This document shows positions 23,519 through 35,055 of a DNA stretch of 64,000 nucleotides, piece by piece. Under the pieces are notes generated by a model. The model ran no database searches, was not told the DNA's origin, and saw only the letters and a list, made by a program, of their open reading frames with translations. This DNA comes from Calliphora vicina (taxonomy: Eukaryota; Arthropoda; Insecta; Diptera; Calliphoridae). Both the position numbers and the translations under genes were made by a program. The DNA lies in contig NC_088781.1 in the NCBI RefSeq assembly GCF_958450345.1, positions 55,072,315 through 55,136,314 on the forward strand, read 5' to 3'. How positions within the stretch are numbered: position 1 is the first letter of the stretch; every line of letters starts with the position of its first letter.

Positions 23519-24072
23519 TGTTACGAAATTGTACTTGAATTCAAATATAACGATTTTAAGGGCTGATTTAAAAGTAGCATAATGCTTTCAAATAACAGTG
23601 CTGTAATAGCAAACTGTAAAATATCTGTGGGCATTATTAAATAAAAGCTTTCAGTTGACCATTGATCGTAAGTTGGCAACGCTGTTTGAATTCGAATATT
23701 CAGTTAAGGAACATTGTAGAAATAGAGCTTTCTAGATGGTAATGCATTGTTATAAATAGTGGCAGAGGTTGCAGTCGTGAGTCAGTTTATCAGAGACGCT
23801 TTTCGAATAAACATCAACTGAGTGCCTTAAAGTGTGTTGTGTTTTTCAAGTAAATTCGTGTACATTATAAATTGTGTCTGTTTTTCTGCGAATTTACAAA
23901 CATGTATAAAAAAACATTGAGTGACTATTTAATTCTGTTGTTGTTGTACATTTGAATAAATAAAGAGTTGTTACAATTTTCAAACTACTAAACGGCTTTT
24001 ATTTGCAATCAAAAGTATCCGGTTTATTTAAAGGAAATAAACCAAATGTTTTGAAAAGGTTAAAACGTAACA
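23519..24072 (+). mobile_element. Solo LTR (554 bp) in the BEN-B intron
   Basis: Begins TGTTACG and ends CGTAACA, flanked by the 4-bp duplication ATAT (23515-23518 and 24073-24076). It has TATAAATA at 23751-23758 and AATAAA at 23955-23960, the expected order for a plus-strand LTR. The BEN-C intron at about 32240-32250 is the unfilled site ('aaaaaatatttgataacag'). A 4-bp TSD suits a gypsy-type retrotransposon. No internal coding region is left. Confidence 0.85.
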
Positions 24073-24415
24073 ATATTTTATAACAGAAAATATACACTCG
24101 AATCAGAGCTTCAAATTAATTAATTAAAATTGAACTTAATTCACTAATATCTTAATTCGGAAGTAAAAATGTCAGCCATTCATTCCATAAATCTATTCTC
24201 ATAGACTTCATTCATCGTTGAATCAATTCATAATGGAATTAATTCAAAAGAGAATACATTCAACCTTTGAATGATTCATGTTTTGTAAATTCAATTCTAA
24301 TACAAATTAAATTAAAATGTGTTTTCTTTTGCGATTAATCATTCTCAAAATGAATTGGAATAAGTGACTTAAGCGTTTTTGTAATTGATTGGAATTGAAG
24401 AAAGATTTAATCATT

Positions 24416-24905
24416 CACAGAAAAAATTATATTTCAATTCAAACATTTATCCCATATTGAACTGGTTTCAATTATTTCATAATTAAATCAAGTATTCATT
24501 TGCTCAAAAACAAAATGTCTTGATATTTCCTATTGAATTTTGAGTTTTGAATTTGATTATTTTGACAATTGAATATACAATTTTCGTTATTGGTTGAATT
24601 TCAAATACAAAAATTATTGAATAGATAATTTTCGTAATTGAAACACAAAAAATAACAAAAATGTGTTTTCAATTACGAAAATTATCTATTCAATAATTTT
24701 TGTATTTGAAATTCAACCAATAACGAAAATTGTATATTCAATTGTCAAAATAATCAAATTCAAAACTCAAAATTCAATAGAAAATATCAAGAAATTATGT
24801 TTTTGAGAAAATGAATACTTGATTTAATTATCAAATAACTGAAACCAGTTCAATATGTGACAAATATTTGAATTGAAACGGTTTAAGAAACAATTTTTTC
24901 TGTGT
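24416..24905. mobile_element. 490-bp foldback MITE in the BEN-B intron
   Basis: Left and right halves are inverted copies around about 24660. The ends are CACAGAAAAAATTA and TTTTTTCTGTG. BEN-C at 32570-32580 reads across the site without the element. A second, left-truncated copy is at 26285-26720. Confidence 0.8.
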
Positions 24906-25210
24906 TCAATACATTTTTAAAGCTATTTTATAATGGATTTGAATTTAAGAAAATTTTAATGATTCAATATTGAATTAATTCTTCGCAGATAAAATTCTCA
25001 AAAGGAATTAATTCAATACATTTGAGGTACAAAGGAATTAAGCCATTGAACTTATTCGCTGATGAATGGCTTAAGATATAAAATTTAATTTCATTTTTAA
25101 AATGGAATTATGAATGAATTCTTTCGAATATTGTCAATTTGATGATTTAACTTATATGAAACGATGTTAATGATAATAAAAAGGAATTTTTGCTTTTTAA
25201 ATAAACTTAC

Positions 25211-25225
25211 CATTTTTGCTTCCAT
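25211..25225 (-). CDS. BEN-B, 5' coding micro-exon (MEAKM)
   Basis: ATGGAAGCAAAAATG followed by the donor GTAAGTT (25210-25204). It joins the acceptor at 23306 in frame (MEAKM-IQLPI-MSVV). Intron 1905 nt, containing a solo LTR and a foldback element. Confidence 0.6.
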
Positions 25226-25930
25226 TATAATTCCGTTTAGAATAATATTTCACACTTTTTTAATAAAAATCCAGTAAGAATTTGAACAAGAATTTATTTT
25301 TTAAATACTGCTTTAGTCAGAAGTTGACACTGTGAGTTTTTGATAATTAATGTTTTAAAATTCCAGTAAGAATTCGAGCAAGAAGTTGACACTGTGAGGT
25401 TTTAATAGCTAATGCTTTAAAATTCCTTTAGTTTTATTCCTATATACAATTGTTGCTAATGCCGCCACTTTATCCAGCTTTGCCTGTTGATATCCTTTGC
25501 TACCTACCATATATATCAATTGTAGCCTGCTTGTACCAGGAACACATTAACAAACAATTATTACAAATAGTTTAAAGGTAGGTAGGATACTTTAATCCTC
25601 AGCTGGCCTTACTTTGTAATTCTTACTGCAAGGCAATCTGCCTGTTTCTATAAATGCCTACATATTTATTCCAGTTCGTTTTATTTACCTGTAATGAGAA
25701 GAGAAGAATCCAACAGCAGAGGTCTTTCCATCTACTCATATAAGTGCATTTAATTAATATTTTAGATATACCTACGAGTTGGTTTTTTTATTTGAAATAT
25801 CAGCGACAATTGCACTAATAACAATACAATACGGAAAACCCTAAATATACGCCTTTTGTTATTGTTTATCTATTCTGCTTTGACTAATCGAAACATCGAC
25901 TATTGTGAAAAATTCAATTGCGAAATAGTA
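25226..25930 (-). promoter_or_regulatory. Conserved upstream/leader block of BEN-B
   Basis: Paralogous to the blocks upstream of A, C and D. It keeps 'gatatcctttgctacct', 'cctcagctggccttactttg', 'ccagttcgttttattt' and the possible leader donor at 25689. Closest to the BEN-C block. Confidence 0.45.
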
Positions 25931-26284
25931 TTTTGTAATTCTTTGAAATGAAGCTACTTTAAGTTTTCAAAATGGTTTTAATATTTCTTTATCATTCGTT
26001 ACCTAAGCGAAATAAATCTGATTTGATTTTCACCAACTCCAATTCTTTCTTAATTCGGTTTTTCTATTTTCATTTTATTTAACTGTTAATCAGTTAGCCG
26101 ATTGATTTTGGACGGTTAATTGTTAGAATGATTTAAAATTGTCGATTTTCAAATAACAATAAACCGATTAATTTGTGTCGATTAACCGAAATTCCTTTTT
26201 TTAACATTTTTGAAAAACAATCACCCTAACTATGAAAGAAATTTTAAAGTTAACTTTTGTTAAAGTCGACTTTATTTTAAAATA

Positions 26285-26720
26285 GAACTTTTTCAATTAT
26301 TTTATAATTGAATCAAGTATTCATGTGCTCAAAAACATAATTTTCTGATATTTTCTATTGAATTTTGAGTTTTGAATTTGATAATTTTGACAATTGAATA
26401 CACATTTTCGTTATTGGTTGAATTTCAAATACAAAAATTATTGAATAGATAATTTTCGTAATTGAAAACACATTTTTGTTATTTTTTGTGTTTTCAATTA
26501 CGAAAATTATCTATTCAATAATTTTTGTATTTAAAGTTCAACCAATAACGAAAATTGTATATTCAATTGTTAAAAGTTATCAAATTAAAACTCAATATTC
26601 AATAGAAAATATCAGAAAATTTTGTTTTTGAGCACATGAATACTTGATTCAATTATAAAATAATTGAAACCAGTTCAATATGGGATAAATGTTTGAATTG
26701 AAATATAATTTTTTCTGTGT
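26285..26720. mobile_element. Foldback MITE, second copy, left end truncated
   Basis: Same sequence as 24416-24905, including the central inverted repeat, and ends in TTTTTTCTGTG. The left CACAGAAAAA is missing. Confidence 0.75.
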
Positions 26721-26992
26721 ATTTACCATTATAACGGGAAAAGTAACCAAATAGAGCAGCATTACATATATTTAACATACCCGCCTAAATGCAGCCTTGC
26801 CGGTTATAGGGTTAATGTCTGTGACATATCTGCATATGTTAAGCGAACAAAATTAATTCATTCAGGATTCATTAGAGGAGCTTTGTTTGTTAAATTCAAT
26901 ACAAATTCCGACAAAAATAATATAATTCTTAAAATTCTATTGTATCTATATATATAAAAGTGAATGTGTGTTTATATGTATATATGTACAGG

Positions 26993-27910
26993 CAAGCCTC
27001 CATTTACGCGGTACTTTATTTACGCGAATTCGATATTACGCGAACTCAAATTAGCAACCATTTTTTCAAATACGCGATTTTTATATAACGCGATTTTATA
27101 TAACGAAAAAAACACAAGCGAATAACAGATTTCTTTTTTGAAAACTTCGTTAATTTTTATAAATTTTTTGTTATTTTTATGTATTGGAATATTTTGTTTT
27201 TGTAATTGACATTTTTTCCTTAATTTTCGATAAGAAATATTTTTTTTAGTTGAGTTTGCTAGTCAATGTATTTTGTTGTTGTATCAGACATATAATTTGT
27301 TGTATTTTTGTTTGACAAATCGGAGTGTCTCGTCTCTATGTATAATTCTCTATGGTTGTGTTTTTTTACTTTACTTTTGTTTTAAGTATGTTTTTAAAAG
27401 TACAAATAAAATAACTTTACTTAAAGTATATATCGTCGCCTTAAATGCAAACGGACGTAACTACATTTTTATTGTTTTAGCTGGATACGTTATAAAATCA
27501 ATAATAATAGAGTATTCTTGGCAATTGTTCAATCAATCAATAACTCGATTTTGAATTTTTGTGTTGTTGTTGTAGCAGCAGTGTTTGCTGAGTTGACAGC
27601 CCTTGGCCGAGTGAACTCGGGTCATTCCGGTGCGTAGAACCGGCTGTCGTGGGAATGTTTCTTTTTTTGTGTAGTTATGTCCGCTTTCATTTAAGGTGAC
27701 AATATGTATGTACATATGTGTTTTCTATTTAACGCGATTTTTAAGTCCCAATTTCTTTTTTGTTATGTGACTGATGTATTGTTTTACGTGAAATAAAAAA
27801 TTACTGGTCCCACAAAAGCATTTCGTTCTAAATTAGAACCTCGTTTTACGCGAATTTGATTTACACGCTACTTTTTTGGGCCCAACAAACCGCGTAAATG
27901 GAGGCGGACT
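26993..27910. mobile_element. Element with CCTCCATTTACGCGG inverted ends (pogo/Tigger-like?), inside the Helitron
   Basis: Left CAGGCAAGCCTCCATTTACG after TA and right CGCGTAAATGGAGGCGGAC are inverted repeats; 'ttacgcgaa' recurs inside. The family call is tentative. It carries a hAT-MITE fragment (27255-27355) and a possible SINE (27555-27660). Confidence 0.5.
27555..27660. repeat. Possible SINE-like unit with pol III-box resemblance
   Basis: A GC-richer island: 'tgttgtagcagcagtgttt' then 'cccttggccgagtgaactcg'. TGGCCGAGTG fits the tRNA A-box. A B-box-like GGTTCTACGC occurs only on the other strand. A weak call, made mainly because base composition and sequence differ from the surroundings. 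Confidence 0.25.
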
Positions 27911-28308
27911 ATCAATAGTGGGCGTGGCACATCCCATACAAACTAAATACTAAAAATCATATGATATGTAAAGCAATAAAACTTTGCATGAATTACATAT
28001 TTAGGACAAAAATGGGCAAACTATCAAAAGTGGGCGTGGCACCTTCCATAGATATAATGACAAATTATATATAGGGAAAGCTATAGCAGCTATCAATATT
28101 AATTTTTAGTGCAGAAGTGCGCGGACTACCAACAATATTAAGTAAATGTTAAAATTTGTATACATTTGAAACCCTTATATATATGTATATATAAAAGTCA
28201 ATGTGTGTTTGTTTTATATGATTGTTTGCGTATTTGTAATGGCACTCGACTTACAGTAAGGCAATTAATGAACAATCTAATCGGAGCGACCGAATTATAA
28301 CTTCGGAA

Positions 28309-28500
28309 ATGCCATTTGATTTTATTCGATTGCAGTTTCCTATTTGCTTAGTATTTGCAATGACAATTGATAAAACTCAAGGTCAGTCTTTGCAAATTTG
28401 CGTACTAAATCTAGAAAATCCATGTTTTTCACATGAACAGAAACTAATTTCAGATAGACTAACCCCCATTTTCTCAATATCTGGTTATCGTTTTTCGTAA
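28309..28500 (+). pseudogene. Helitron Pif1-like helicase, C-terminal fragment
   Basis: Contains FPICLVFAMTIDKTQGQSLQ followed by LNLENPCFSH, which matches the last helicase motifs of Helitron Rep-helicase proteins (usually A-M-T-I-N-K-A-Q-G-Q-S-L). Only about 50 residues remain of a protein normally well over 1000, and the end runs into unrelated sequence. Confidence 0.8.
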
Positions 28501-28621
28501 CGATAAACCTCAAATTAACATTTTTCGTCACGATAAAAAATAACCAGAGATTGAGAAAATGGGGCTAAATATATTGTAAATCTTTACGGTACGGGTAGCG
28601 AAGCACACCGGGTTTTAGCTA

Positions 28622-29081
28622 GTATTGTGTAAAATATGATTCTTTTAGCGAAATTCTAACCTTTGAAGTCAAATATTAAAAATAAAAAAACAAATTATTT
28701 ATTAATTTTTATGAAATTATATATAAAAATTGTTTATTAATGAAATATGTAATGTATTTTAAAATATATATTTCTAATTCAAAAAGTTTTAGAAATAAAT
28801 TAGAGAATTGTATAATTTTAACTAAAAGAAGTTATTAAATATTTATATAAAAGTTACATGTTGTTACAATATAATTATGGTTTATTACTAGAATATAAAT
28901 TAAATACTTAAATATAGTATATACATTTTTGTCTAACACTTATAGAATAAGTGCACGTTATATTTTATTAAAACATTTTATCTTTGGAATTTAAAATCTA
29001 TGGTTTTTAAAAAATAACAATTTTATATATAGAAAACAAAGATTAATACGATTAGAAACATAATAGAGAGCGTGTGTTGTC
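28622..29081 (-). other. 3' flank of BEN-C
   Basis: Paralogous to 2800-3291 and 40680-41114, with AATAAA at 28969-28964 on the minus strand. Confidence 0.5.
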
Positions 29082-30302
29082 TTAACCAGTTAGATTTTCT
29101 TTATTAATTTCCCTCATTGGCGTTCGTTTATTCATTTGTAGCTTCATCATCTTATTTTCATCGGCACATTTCGTTGTGATGGCATTACGCACTTCTTTGT
29201 CGGAAACTTGACACTTGCGAGTTACCGCAAATATAATATCTGCTATTACAAGCGGATCCAACATTTGTTTCAGTGGTTTGCCTTGGTCCTTAAAGGCCGG
29301 CGAAGGCTTGCCAGTCATCGAGTGTGTAGCCAAGACCTTCCGATCGAATATGGCCATTAGAAGCCTCCTAGTGGCAATGGAGGCAAATGTCCAATTCATA
29401 TTATCATACAACTTTGCTGGTATCCGTGTGTCATTGGGCCCAATCGATACCATTACATTTTCTGGATCGAAGGTAATGATGCTCGTATCAGCGTTGCTAC
29501 TGTCTGTGAGTGACGGAATGACATTTTGGATTGTTGTGGTGTTTACGTTCGTAATTCTGACCTTAGCTGTCTTACGTAAACTATTGCCGTAAACGATACG
29601 ACGTTTTTGGGTTGGTAGTTTTTGTTGTATATTATTAGTAAATATAATTGTTTCATTTTTTGTATCATTTTGCTGCGTTGTGTTTGAAGTTGTTGGAGCC
29701 ATCTGATGATGTAATGTCGTTGTATTATTATCTTCAATATTTTCTTCGGTATCCAGACAAATTTCTAACCGGCCTGATTCAGCAGAACTGTTTAAAACTG
29801 AATCTTCGGCCAAATGGATTTCTATTGGTTCATCATTGTCATTCACTTTACCTTCAGCTAAAATTGTATATTTGATGCATTCTGCAGGAGCACAATTCAC
29901 TTGATGTGTGTCGTTTTGGGCAGTAACAATTTTGGGACTTACTTCTATTGCCCTAGTACTATTGCCGCTGATATTAGCGCTGCTGTTGCTGTTGTTTTTG
30001 TAATCAATATTATTTATTGGCTGACTTTGTGGTTGCTGCTGTGACAGTAATGCTGATGTCCTTGCCGATGTCGCATGTATTTGAGATAGTAGTTCTGTAT
30101 GAGCCTTGAGATTTTCCTCCAGTACTCTTATTTTTTCTTCTAATTCCCTTTCCCTCTGAGATTGCTGCTCTCTATTTTCGATTTCATGGAGATATGAAAA
30201 GTCAGTGCCTGTCGTCTGTGACCAGGCATTAACCATCAAGGGGCGATTATTCCTGAATTTGTCTGCTGATCCGATGACTACAGACATGATTGGTGATTGT
30301 AT
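29082..30302 (-). CDS. BEN-C, main coding exon: BEN-solo protein
   Basis: Intact frame of 401 residues from Met at 30287, or 411 with the micro-exon at 33282-33296. Domain order is as in BEN-A: a coiled-coil-like region (REQQSQRERELEEKIRVLEE), a low-complexity linker, then BEN from about residue 274 to 380 with NWTFASIATRRLLMAIF, GKPSPAFKD and DKEVRNAITTKCADENK, ending NKENLTG. Nine residues (GIPEPGQRI) are missing after SADKFR relative to A, B and D, and the linker lacks the KRRK cluster. The open frame runs upstream past the acceptor at 30303 into intron and transposon sequence; that part is not coding. Confidence 0.85.
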   Translation of the reverse strand: MQSPIMSVVIGSADKFRNNRPLMVNAWSQTTGTDFSYLHEIENREQQSQRERELEEKIRVLEENLKAHTELLSQIHATSARTSALLSQQQPQSQPINNIDYKNNSNSSANISGNSTRAIEVSPKIVTAQNDTHQVNCAPAECIKYTILAEGKVNDNDEPIEIHLAEDSVLNSSAESGRLEICLDTEENIEDNNTTTLHHQMAPTTSNTTQQNDTKNETIIFTNNIQQKLPTQKRRIVYGNSLRKTAKVRITNVNTTTIQNVIPSLTDSSNADTSIITFDPENVMVSIGPNDTRIPAKLYDNMNWTFASIATRRLLMAIFDRKVLATHSMTGKPSPAFKDQGKPLKQMLDPLVIADIIFAVTRKCQVSDKEVRNAITTKCADENKMMKLQMNKRTPMREINKENLTG

Positions 30303-30413
30303 CTGTAAATAATTTAAATAAAACAAATTATAGGTATCACTAGATATTAACATAATTATTTTTAGATAAAAGTTTAATTGTTTGAAACCCTTCGATTCTT
30401 TGACTTTCCAATG

Positions 30414-32142
30414 CACGATGGGGCCAATGACCAGTTTTTGAGGCAATAAATCACAGGAAATAGCTAGACCTTTCAAATTTCGTACAGATGATAATAATGA
30501 GCTTTTAAGTCTTCAGTAAAAAAATTAAGTCAATCGGGCAGTGCCACGCCAATTTCCAGTAGGTGGATTAAAGTACTACTGCGGTTGATGATCACCGGGA
30601 AATAATAAGTTTCTGAGTTTCAAATAGGTCACATAAATGCTCACCTAAGACTTTAGTAATCATTTCAAGTCAATCCGCCTATTGCCACACCCACCTCTAG
30701 TGACAGGAAATATATGCATGGCTATAGGCGGATCTTGAAATTAAGCGATAATTGCATCAGTCTGTTCAAGATACATTTATTTAGAAACTTACTTTAAATA
30801 AACAAAATAATTCATATTAATACATTTAAGAAAATTACTTAAAAAATAATAAAATTCTTGCTGTGTGAGTGTTCACAACATACATGGAATTTGGATTGTA
30901 TCATCAATATTTAATCATACTAAAAAGAAAAAATTTAATTAATACTTACAAAATATTGTCTTTTGTAATAAATTCTTACTTGAAAATTTTCTGTTTCATC
31001 CACTTCTAATTCATTGGCCCCATCGTGGATCGTTATAAAAGTGATTTTCGGAAGTGGGCCTTCAATTAAAAGACTAATGATTATGCTACCTTTGCACAGT
31101 TAGTATACTGCGGCCATTTAAAAATTTCAGTGGGCAGGCTATGTCTAATTAAAGTCCGATCGACACAAAATTTGGTGGTGCGATTTCGGCTTATATAAAA
31201 CTTATATGTGCTGAATTTGGTTTGGATATCTATATAAATAAGATTTTTATGAGAGCTTAACTATTTTCAGATAGGGCAATCGTATGGGGGCTAGGAGAAA
31301 TAATGAACCGATTCTAACCAAATTCAACAGGCTTTGTGACAAGAGAAAAGCTTGTTGAAAAGCAAATTTTGTCGAATTTTCTTTAAAATTGGAACCTTTG
31401 ATTAAAAGGTTTACATTGACAGAAGGACAGACGGACATCGCATAATCGACTCAGAAAGTGATCCTGAGCAGATTGGTACACCATAAGGGTGACGTTGGAA
31501 TAATATTTTTGCTCGTTATAAACATCAGCACTAACCCAATATACCCTCCCCACTATGGAGGTTTAGGGTATAAATATCAAAATTTTTAAGTTGTACGCTA
31601 TCTAGAAATAAATTTTTATAAACAGCGGCAAATGGCTGCAGATGGTTTTTCCAAAAAATTATAGTACACATTATTACCTTTCCCCACACATATATTTTTT
31701 CACGGATACGCTCGGATAAACAAAGTTCTATTCCAAAGAATATATGGTCGACAGCAAAAACTTCACAAAAAAGACAACACAAGTTGACACAAAAAATTAT
31801 TTACTACATCTAACTTTATTTTTAAATTTTTAATAACATTTTAATTTACACACCTTTACAAGTGTTTTCCATTTTACAAAATTTTTATAATCTTAAAAGT
31901 TTTTGTTTGATGACTAAAATTCCTTTGTTGTTTCATTGTGATTGAATGTCGGAAAATGTAGTAAAGCAAAACTTGGCAACTTTGGCAGCTCGGCATGTCG
32001 CCATGAGTTGCCACCTGACTTTAATTTTTTAATATTTGAGTGTTTCAAAGTTTTAAATATAAAATTCATAAATTATTTTTTTTAAATGGTTGACTTGAAA
32101 AAAGGACTTTTTGCCTCAAAACCTGTCATTGGCCCCATCGTG
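30414..32142. mobile_element. Transib-like element (1729 bp) in the BEN-C intron
   Basis: The ends are CACGATGGGGCCAATGAC... and ...GTCATTGGCCCCATCGTG, flanked by CAATG at 30409-30413 and 32143-32147. A 5-bp TSD with CAC...GTG termini is the Transib pattern. A third copy of the end sequence (CATTGGCCCCATCGTG, 31012-31027) sits inside, so a shorter element may have been extended by a second copy. BEN-B is empty at this site (about 23421-23430). No transposase is visible. Confidence 0.75.
31080..31573 (-). repeat. TATACCC-ended repeat, copy 3
   Basis: Ends with 'accctccccactatggaggt', like the end of 43540-44262 and, inverted, 37098-37530. It lies inside the Transib-like element. No gene. Confidence 0.6.
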
Positions 32143-32264
32143 CAATGTATGAAAATTTAGTTGATAAAAGTGTTCAATTTTGAATTTTGCAATTCATTCC
32201 AATAAAATAGACATTACAAATTTAATCAGGAAATTAAAAAAATATTTGATAACAGAGCCTCAAA

Positions 32265-32780
32265 TTAAATTATTAAAATTGAACTTAATTCACTAACATC
32301 TTAATTCGGAAGTAAAAATGTCAGCAATTCATTCCATAAATCTATTCTCAACTTTTAATCATTTAGCTTCATTCAAACCTTTTATTTAAATAGACTTCAT
32401 CCATCGTTGAATCGATTCATAATGGAATTAATTAAACCTTTGAATGATTCAAGTTTTGTAAATTAAATTAATATATTTTTTCTTCATTCCTTTTAATCAT
32501 ACACAAAATGAATTGAAAATAGGGATTTAAACGTTTTTGTAATAGATTTGAATTGATGAAAAATTTAATCATACAATACATTTTAAAAGCTATTTTCTAA
32601 TGGATTTGAATTCAAGAAAATTTTAGTGATTCAATATGGAATTATTTCTATACAGATAAAATTCTCAATGGAATTAATTCAATACATTTTTGGTACAAAG
32701 GAATTAAGCCTTTGAATTAATTCCCTAATGAAATGGTTAAGATATAAAATATAATTTGATTATTAAAATGGAATTGAAAA
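32265..32780. repeat. ATTAATTC-rich repeat in the BEN-C intron
   Basis: Collinear with 24110-25110 of BEN-B, without the foldback element found there. Part of the duplicated unit. Confidence 0.5.
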
Positions 32781-33281
32781 TTAATTGTTTCGAATATTGT
32801 CGTTTTGACGATTTATCATATGGGCAATTCCATATTATCGTACGTGACATTTGTACGCCTATAGAAATTTAATAATTTGGTCTTTATGTTCCATTCAGAG
32901 GGTACTATATTTTAAATATAATAAGAAGTTCTTTCGAAATATTGTTGTCCAAAATATTGAGCGAAATAAGGGTATATCGTACGTGACATAAAACGTTTTC
33001 TTTTAATTTCTTACACTAAACGAAATACTTTTCCTTTACAATCCGTCATATTTAAATAAAAACAATCTTTGGATGATTTTATAATAAATAAAATTTAATA
33101 TCATATTATTTTTATTATTTTCTTCTATTCAATCATCTTGAAAAAGAATTTCAAGGGTTTTTATGTTTTCAGTCGTGGTAGCGATTCTCGTGGAATTGCC
33201 CATATATGAAAAGTTGTTAAACGATTTTTGTGATAATAAAAAGGAATTTTTGCTTCAATATAGCTTTTTAATTAAACTTAC

Positions 33282-33296
33282 CATTTTTGCTTCCAT
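33282..33296 (-). CDS. BEN-C, 5' coding micro-exon (MEAKM)
   Basis: ATGGAAGCAAAAATG with donor GTAAGTT (33281-33275), identical to BEN-B. It joins exon 2 in frame (MEAKM-IQSPI-MSVV). Intron 2979 nt, more than half of it a Transib-like element. Confidence 0.6.
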
Positions 33297-33960
33297 TATA
33301 ATTCCGTTTAGAATGAAGTTTCACACTTTTTTAATAAAAATCCAATAAGAATTCGAATAAGAATTTATTTTTTAAATATCACTTTAGCAAGAAGTTGACA
33401 CTGTGAGTTTTTGATAATTAATATTTTAAGATTCCAGTAAGAATTCGAACAAGACTTTATTTTTTAAATATAACTTTAGCAAGAAGTTGTCACTGTGAGT
33501 TTTTAATAATAAATGTTTTAAAATTCCTTTGGTCTTATTCCTATATACAATTGCTGCTAATGCCGCCAGTTAGTCCCGCTGATATCCTTTGCTACCTAAA
33601 TATGTCAATTGTTACCTGTTTGTAACAGGCACAAAATCACAACAATTATTACAAATAATTTAAGGTTAGGTAGGAAACTTTGATACTCAGCTGGTCTTAC
33701 TTTGTAATTCTTACTGCAATACAATCTGCCTGTTTCTATAAATTCCTACGTATTTATTCCAGTTCTTTTTATTTACCTGGAATGAGAAGAGAGAATGGGC
33801 GCGCAATTTCTTTTTTACAATCCAACAACAGTTCGTTTTTCCATCTACTCATAAAGGTACATTTTATGGAACATTTATTGACAAATCAGCTACAATTTGT
33901 ATCCCTGTGTCAGTTGGACTAATAGCAATACAAATGGAAACACCTACCTGCTCTGTTTTC
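33297..33960 (-). promoter_or_regulatory. Conserved upstream/leader block of BEN-C
   Basis: Same order of conserved phrases as in unit B, including 'gatatcctttgctaccta' near 33581, 'ctcagctggtcttactttg' near 33686 and the possible leader donor at 33777. Confidence 0.45.
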
Positions 33961-34412
33961 TATTCTGTTATGCCAAGAACATAAAACTCTTGATATCAAC
34001 AGCTTAACATAAAAAAATTAACCGAATGTCAGGTAATAATAACAAAAAAATTCGTTAAATATTAAAATAAACGAATTTTCTTCAAATTAAATTAAATGTA
34101 CATAAATAACTTATATAACTAAGTATGTATAAAGATTAGTTTAGATCACGATTTGAAAACGGTTTTACTGTTTATAATTTATATAAAAATTGTCGTAGAT
34201 AGTGAAAGAAATTGTTCCTACTGGGGCTTAGTAATTAACCGAAATGGGTCAGTAAAAATTCTTTAATTTATATAAAAAATTTAAATTTAATTTGAATAAA
34301 ATTTCTCCAGATCAACTAAAAAATGTTCAAATTAAGTACATAAATTAGTTATTATGAATACAAATTCTAATTTAATTTAACTAAAAATTCGTCATATTAG
34401 TTGTGTTTGCGT
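33961..34412. other. AT-rich stretch, no gene or repeat recognised
   Basis: Low-complexity AT-rich DNA between unit C and the hAT cluster. I see nothing further in it. Confidence 0.4.
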
Positions 34413-34420
34413 ACTACGGG

Positions 34421-35055
34421 CAGAGATGCCAGGTACTTTTGATGCCTGTCCCCAATCAAAATTAAAAATATCCCCAAAAATCCCCAAATATTGTTTTTCT
34501 TGAAATTTTCACAAAAACTAAACTTCATATTAAATTAATTGGCCAATATCCGATCAAATTAGTTGTTAAAATATTAAGAAAGTTCCTTCAAACCAAAATT
34601 CTTATAAATTAGTCAAAGTTACTTTTGATATAATATTCATCCAAAGATTTAGCATAAACCGAGTTGAGAATAACCGATTGTAAATTCAATTTAACTTTAC
34701 CATCTAAATTTGTTGTGATCTGCACATAAAATTCGACAATTAGACAACTTTTTGGAGATACTGATTCGGATTTAAAGATTGTAACATATTAAGTGTTATT
34801 ATACGCACATTTAATAGCATTAAACATCTCCATTTTCAATTCAAAGAACATGAAATAAAGTTCAATTATTGATAACTTATTGCTATTACCGGTACTAAAA
34901 ACAAACCTATCCTAAATAATTTATCCCTATAAAATCCCCGAAATATTTTAATATATCCCCAATAAAATCCCCAGTCCCCAAACGAAATTTTCTGTCCCCA
35001 AAATCATTACAAAATCCTCATATTTGGGGACAAATCCCCAATACTGGCAAGCCTG
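34421..35055. mobile_element. 635-bp hAT MITE with CAGAGATGCC end
   Basis: The ends are CAGAGATGCCAGGTAC... and ...TACTGGCAAGCCTG, flanked by ACTACGGG at 34413-34420 and 35056-35063, an exact 8-bp TSD. The terminal parts contain many 'tccccaaa' repeats. Non-coding. Confidence 0.9.

Larger units (their letters stand above)
26946..28621 (+). mobile_element. Helitron remnant with nested insertions
   Basis: The 5' end is TCTATATATATAAAAG and the 3' end is ...CACCGGGTTTTAGCTAG followed by T, the TC...CTRR termini of Helitrons, set between host A and T with no duplication. It contains a helicase fragment (28309-28500), a second TATATATAAAAG start near 28178, and an insertion with CCTCCATTTACGCGG ends. 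It interrupts the BEN-C 3' flank: the unit D counterpart near 40640-40665 is uninterrupted. Confidence 0.8.

Noticed and set aside
27273..27554. 93-residue hydrophobic plus-strand frame
   Set aside because: It runs through a hAT-MITE fragment and other repeat DNA, with T-rich codons giving Leu/Phe/Tyr. No conserved protein signal.
30288..30476. Upstream extension of BEN-C frame beginning MKGLAISCDL
   Set aside because: It reads through the acceptor at 30303 into intron and Transib-like sequence and is not shared with the paralogues.
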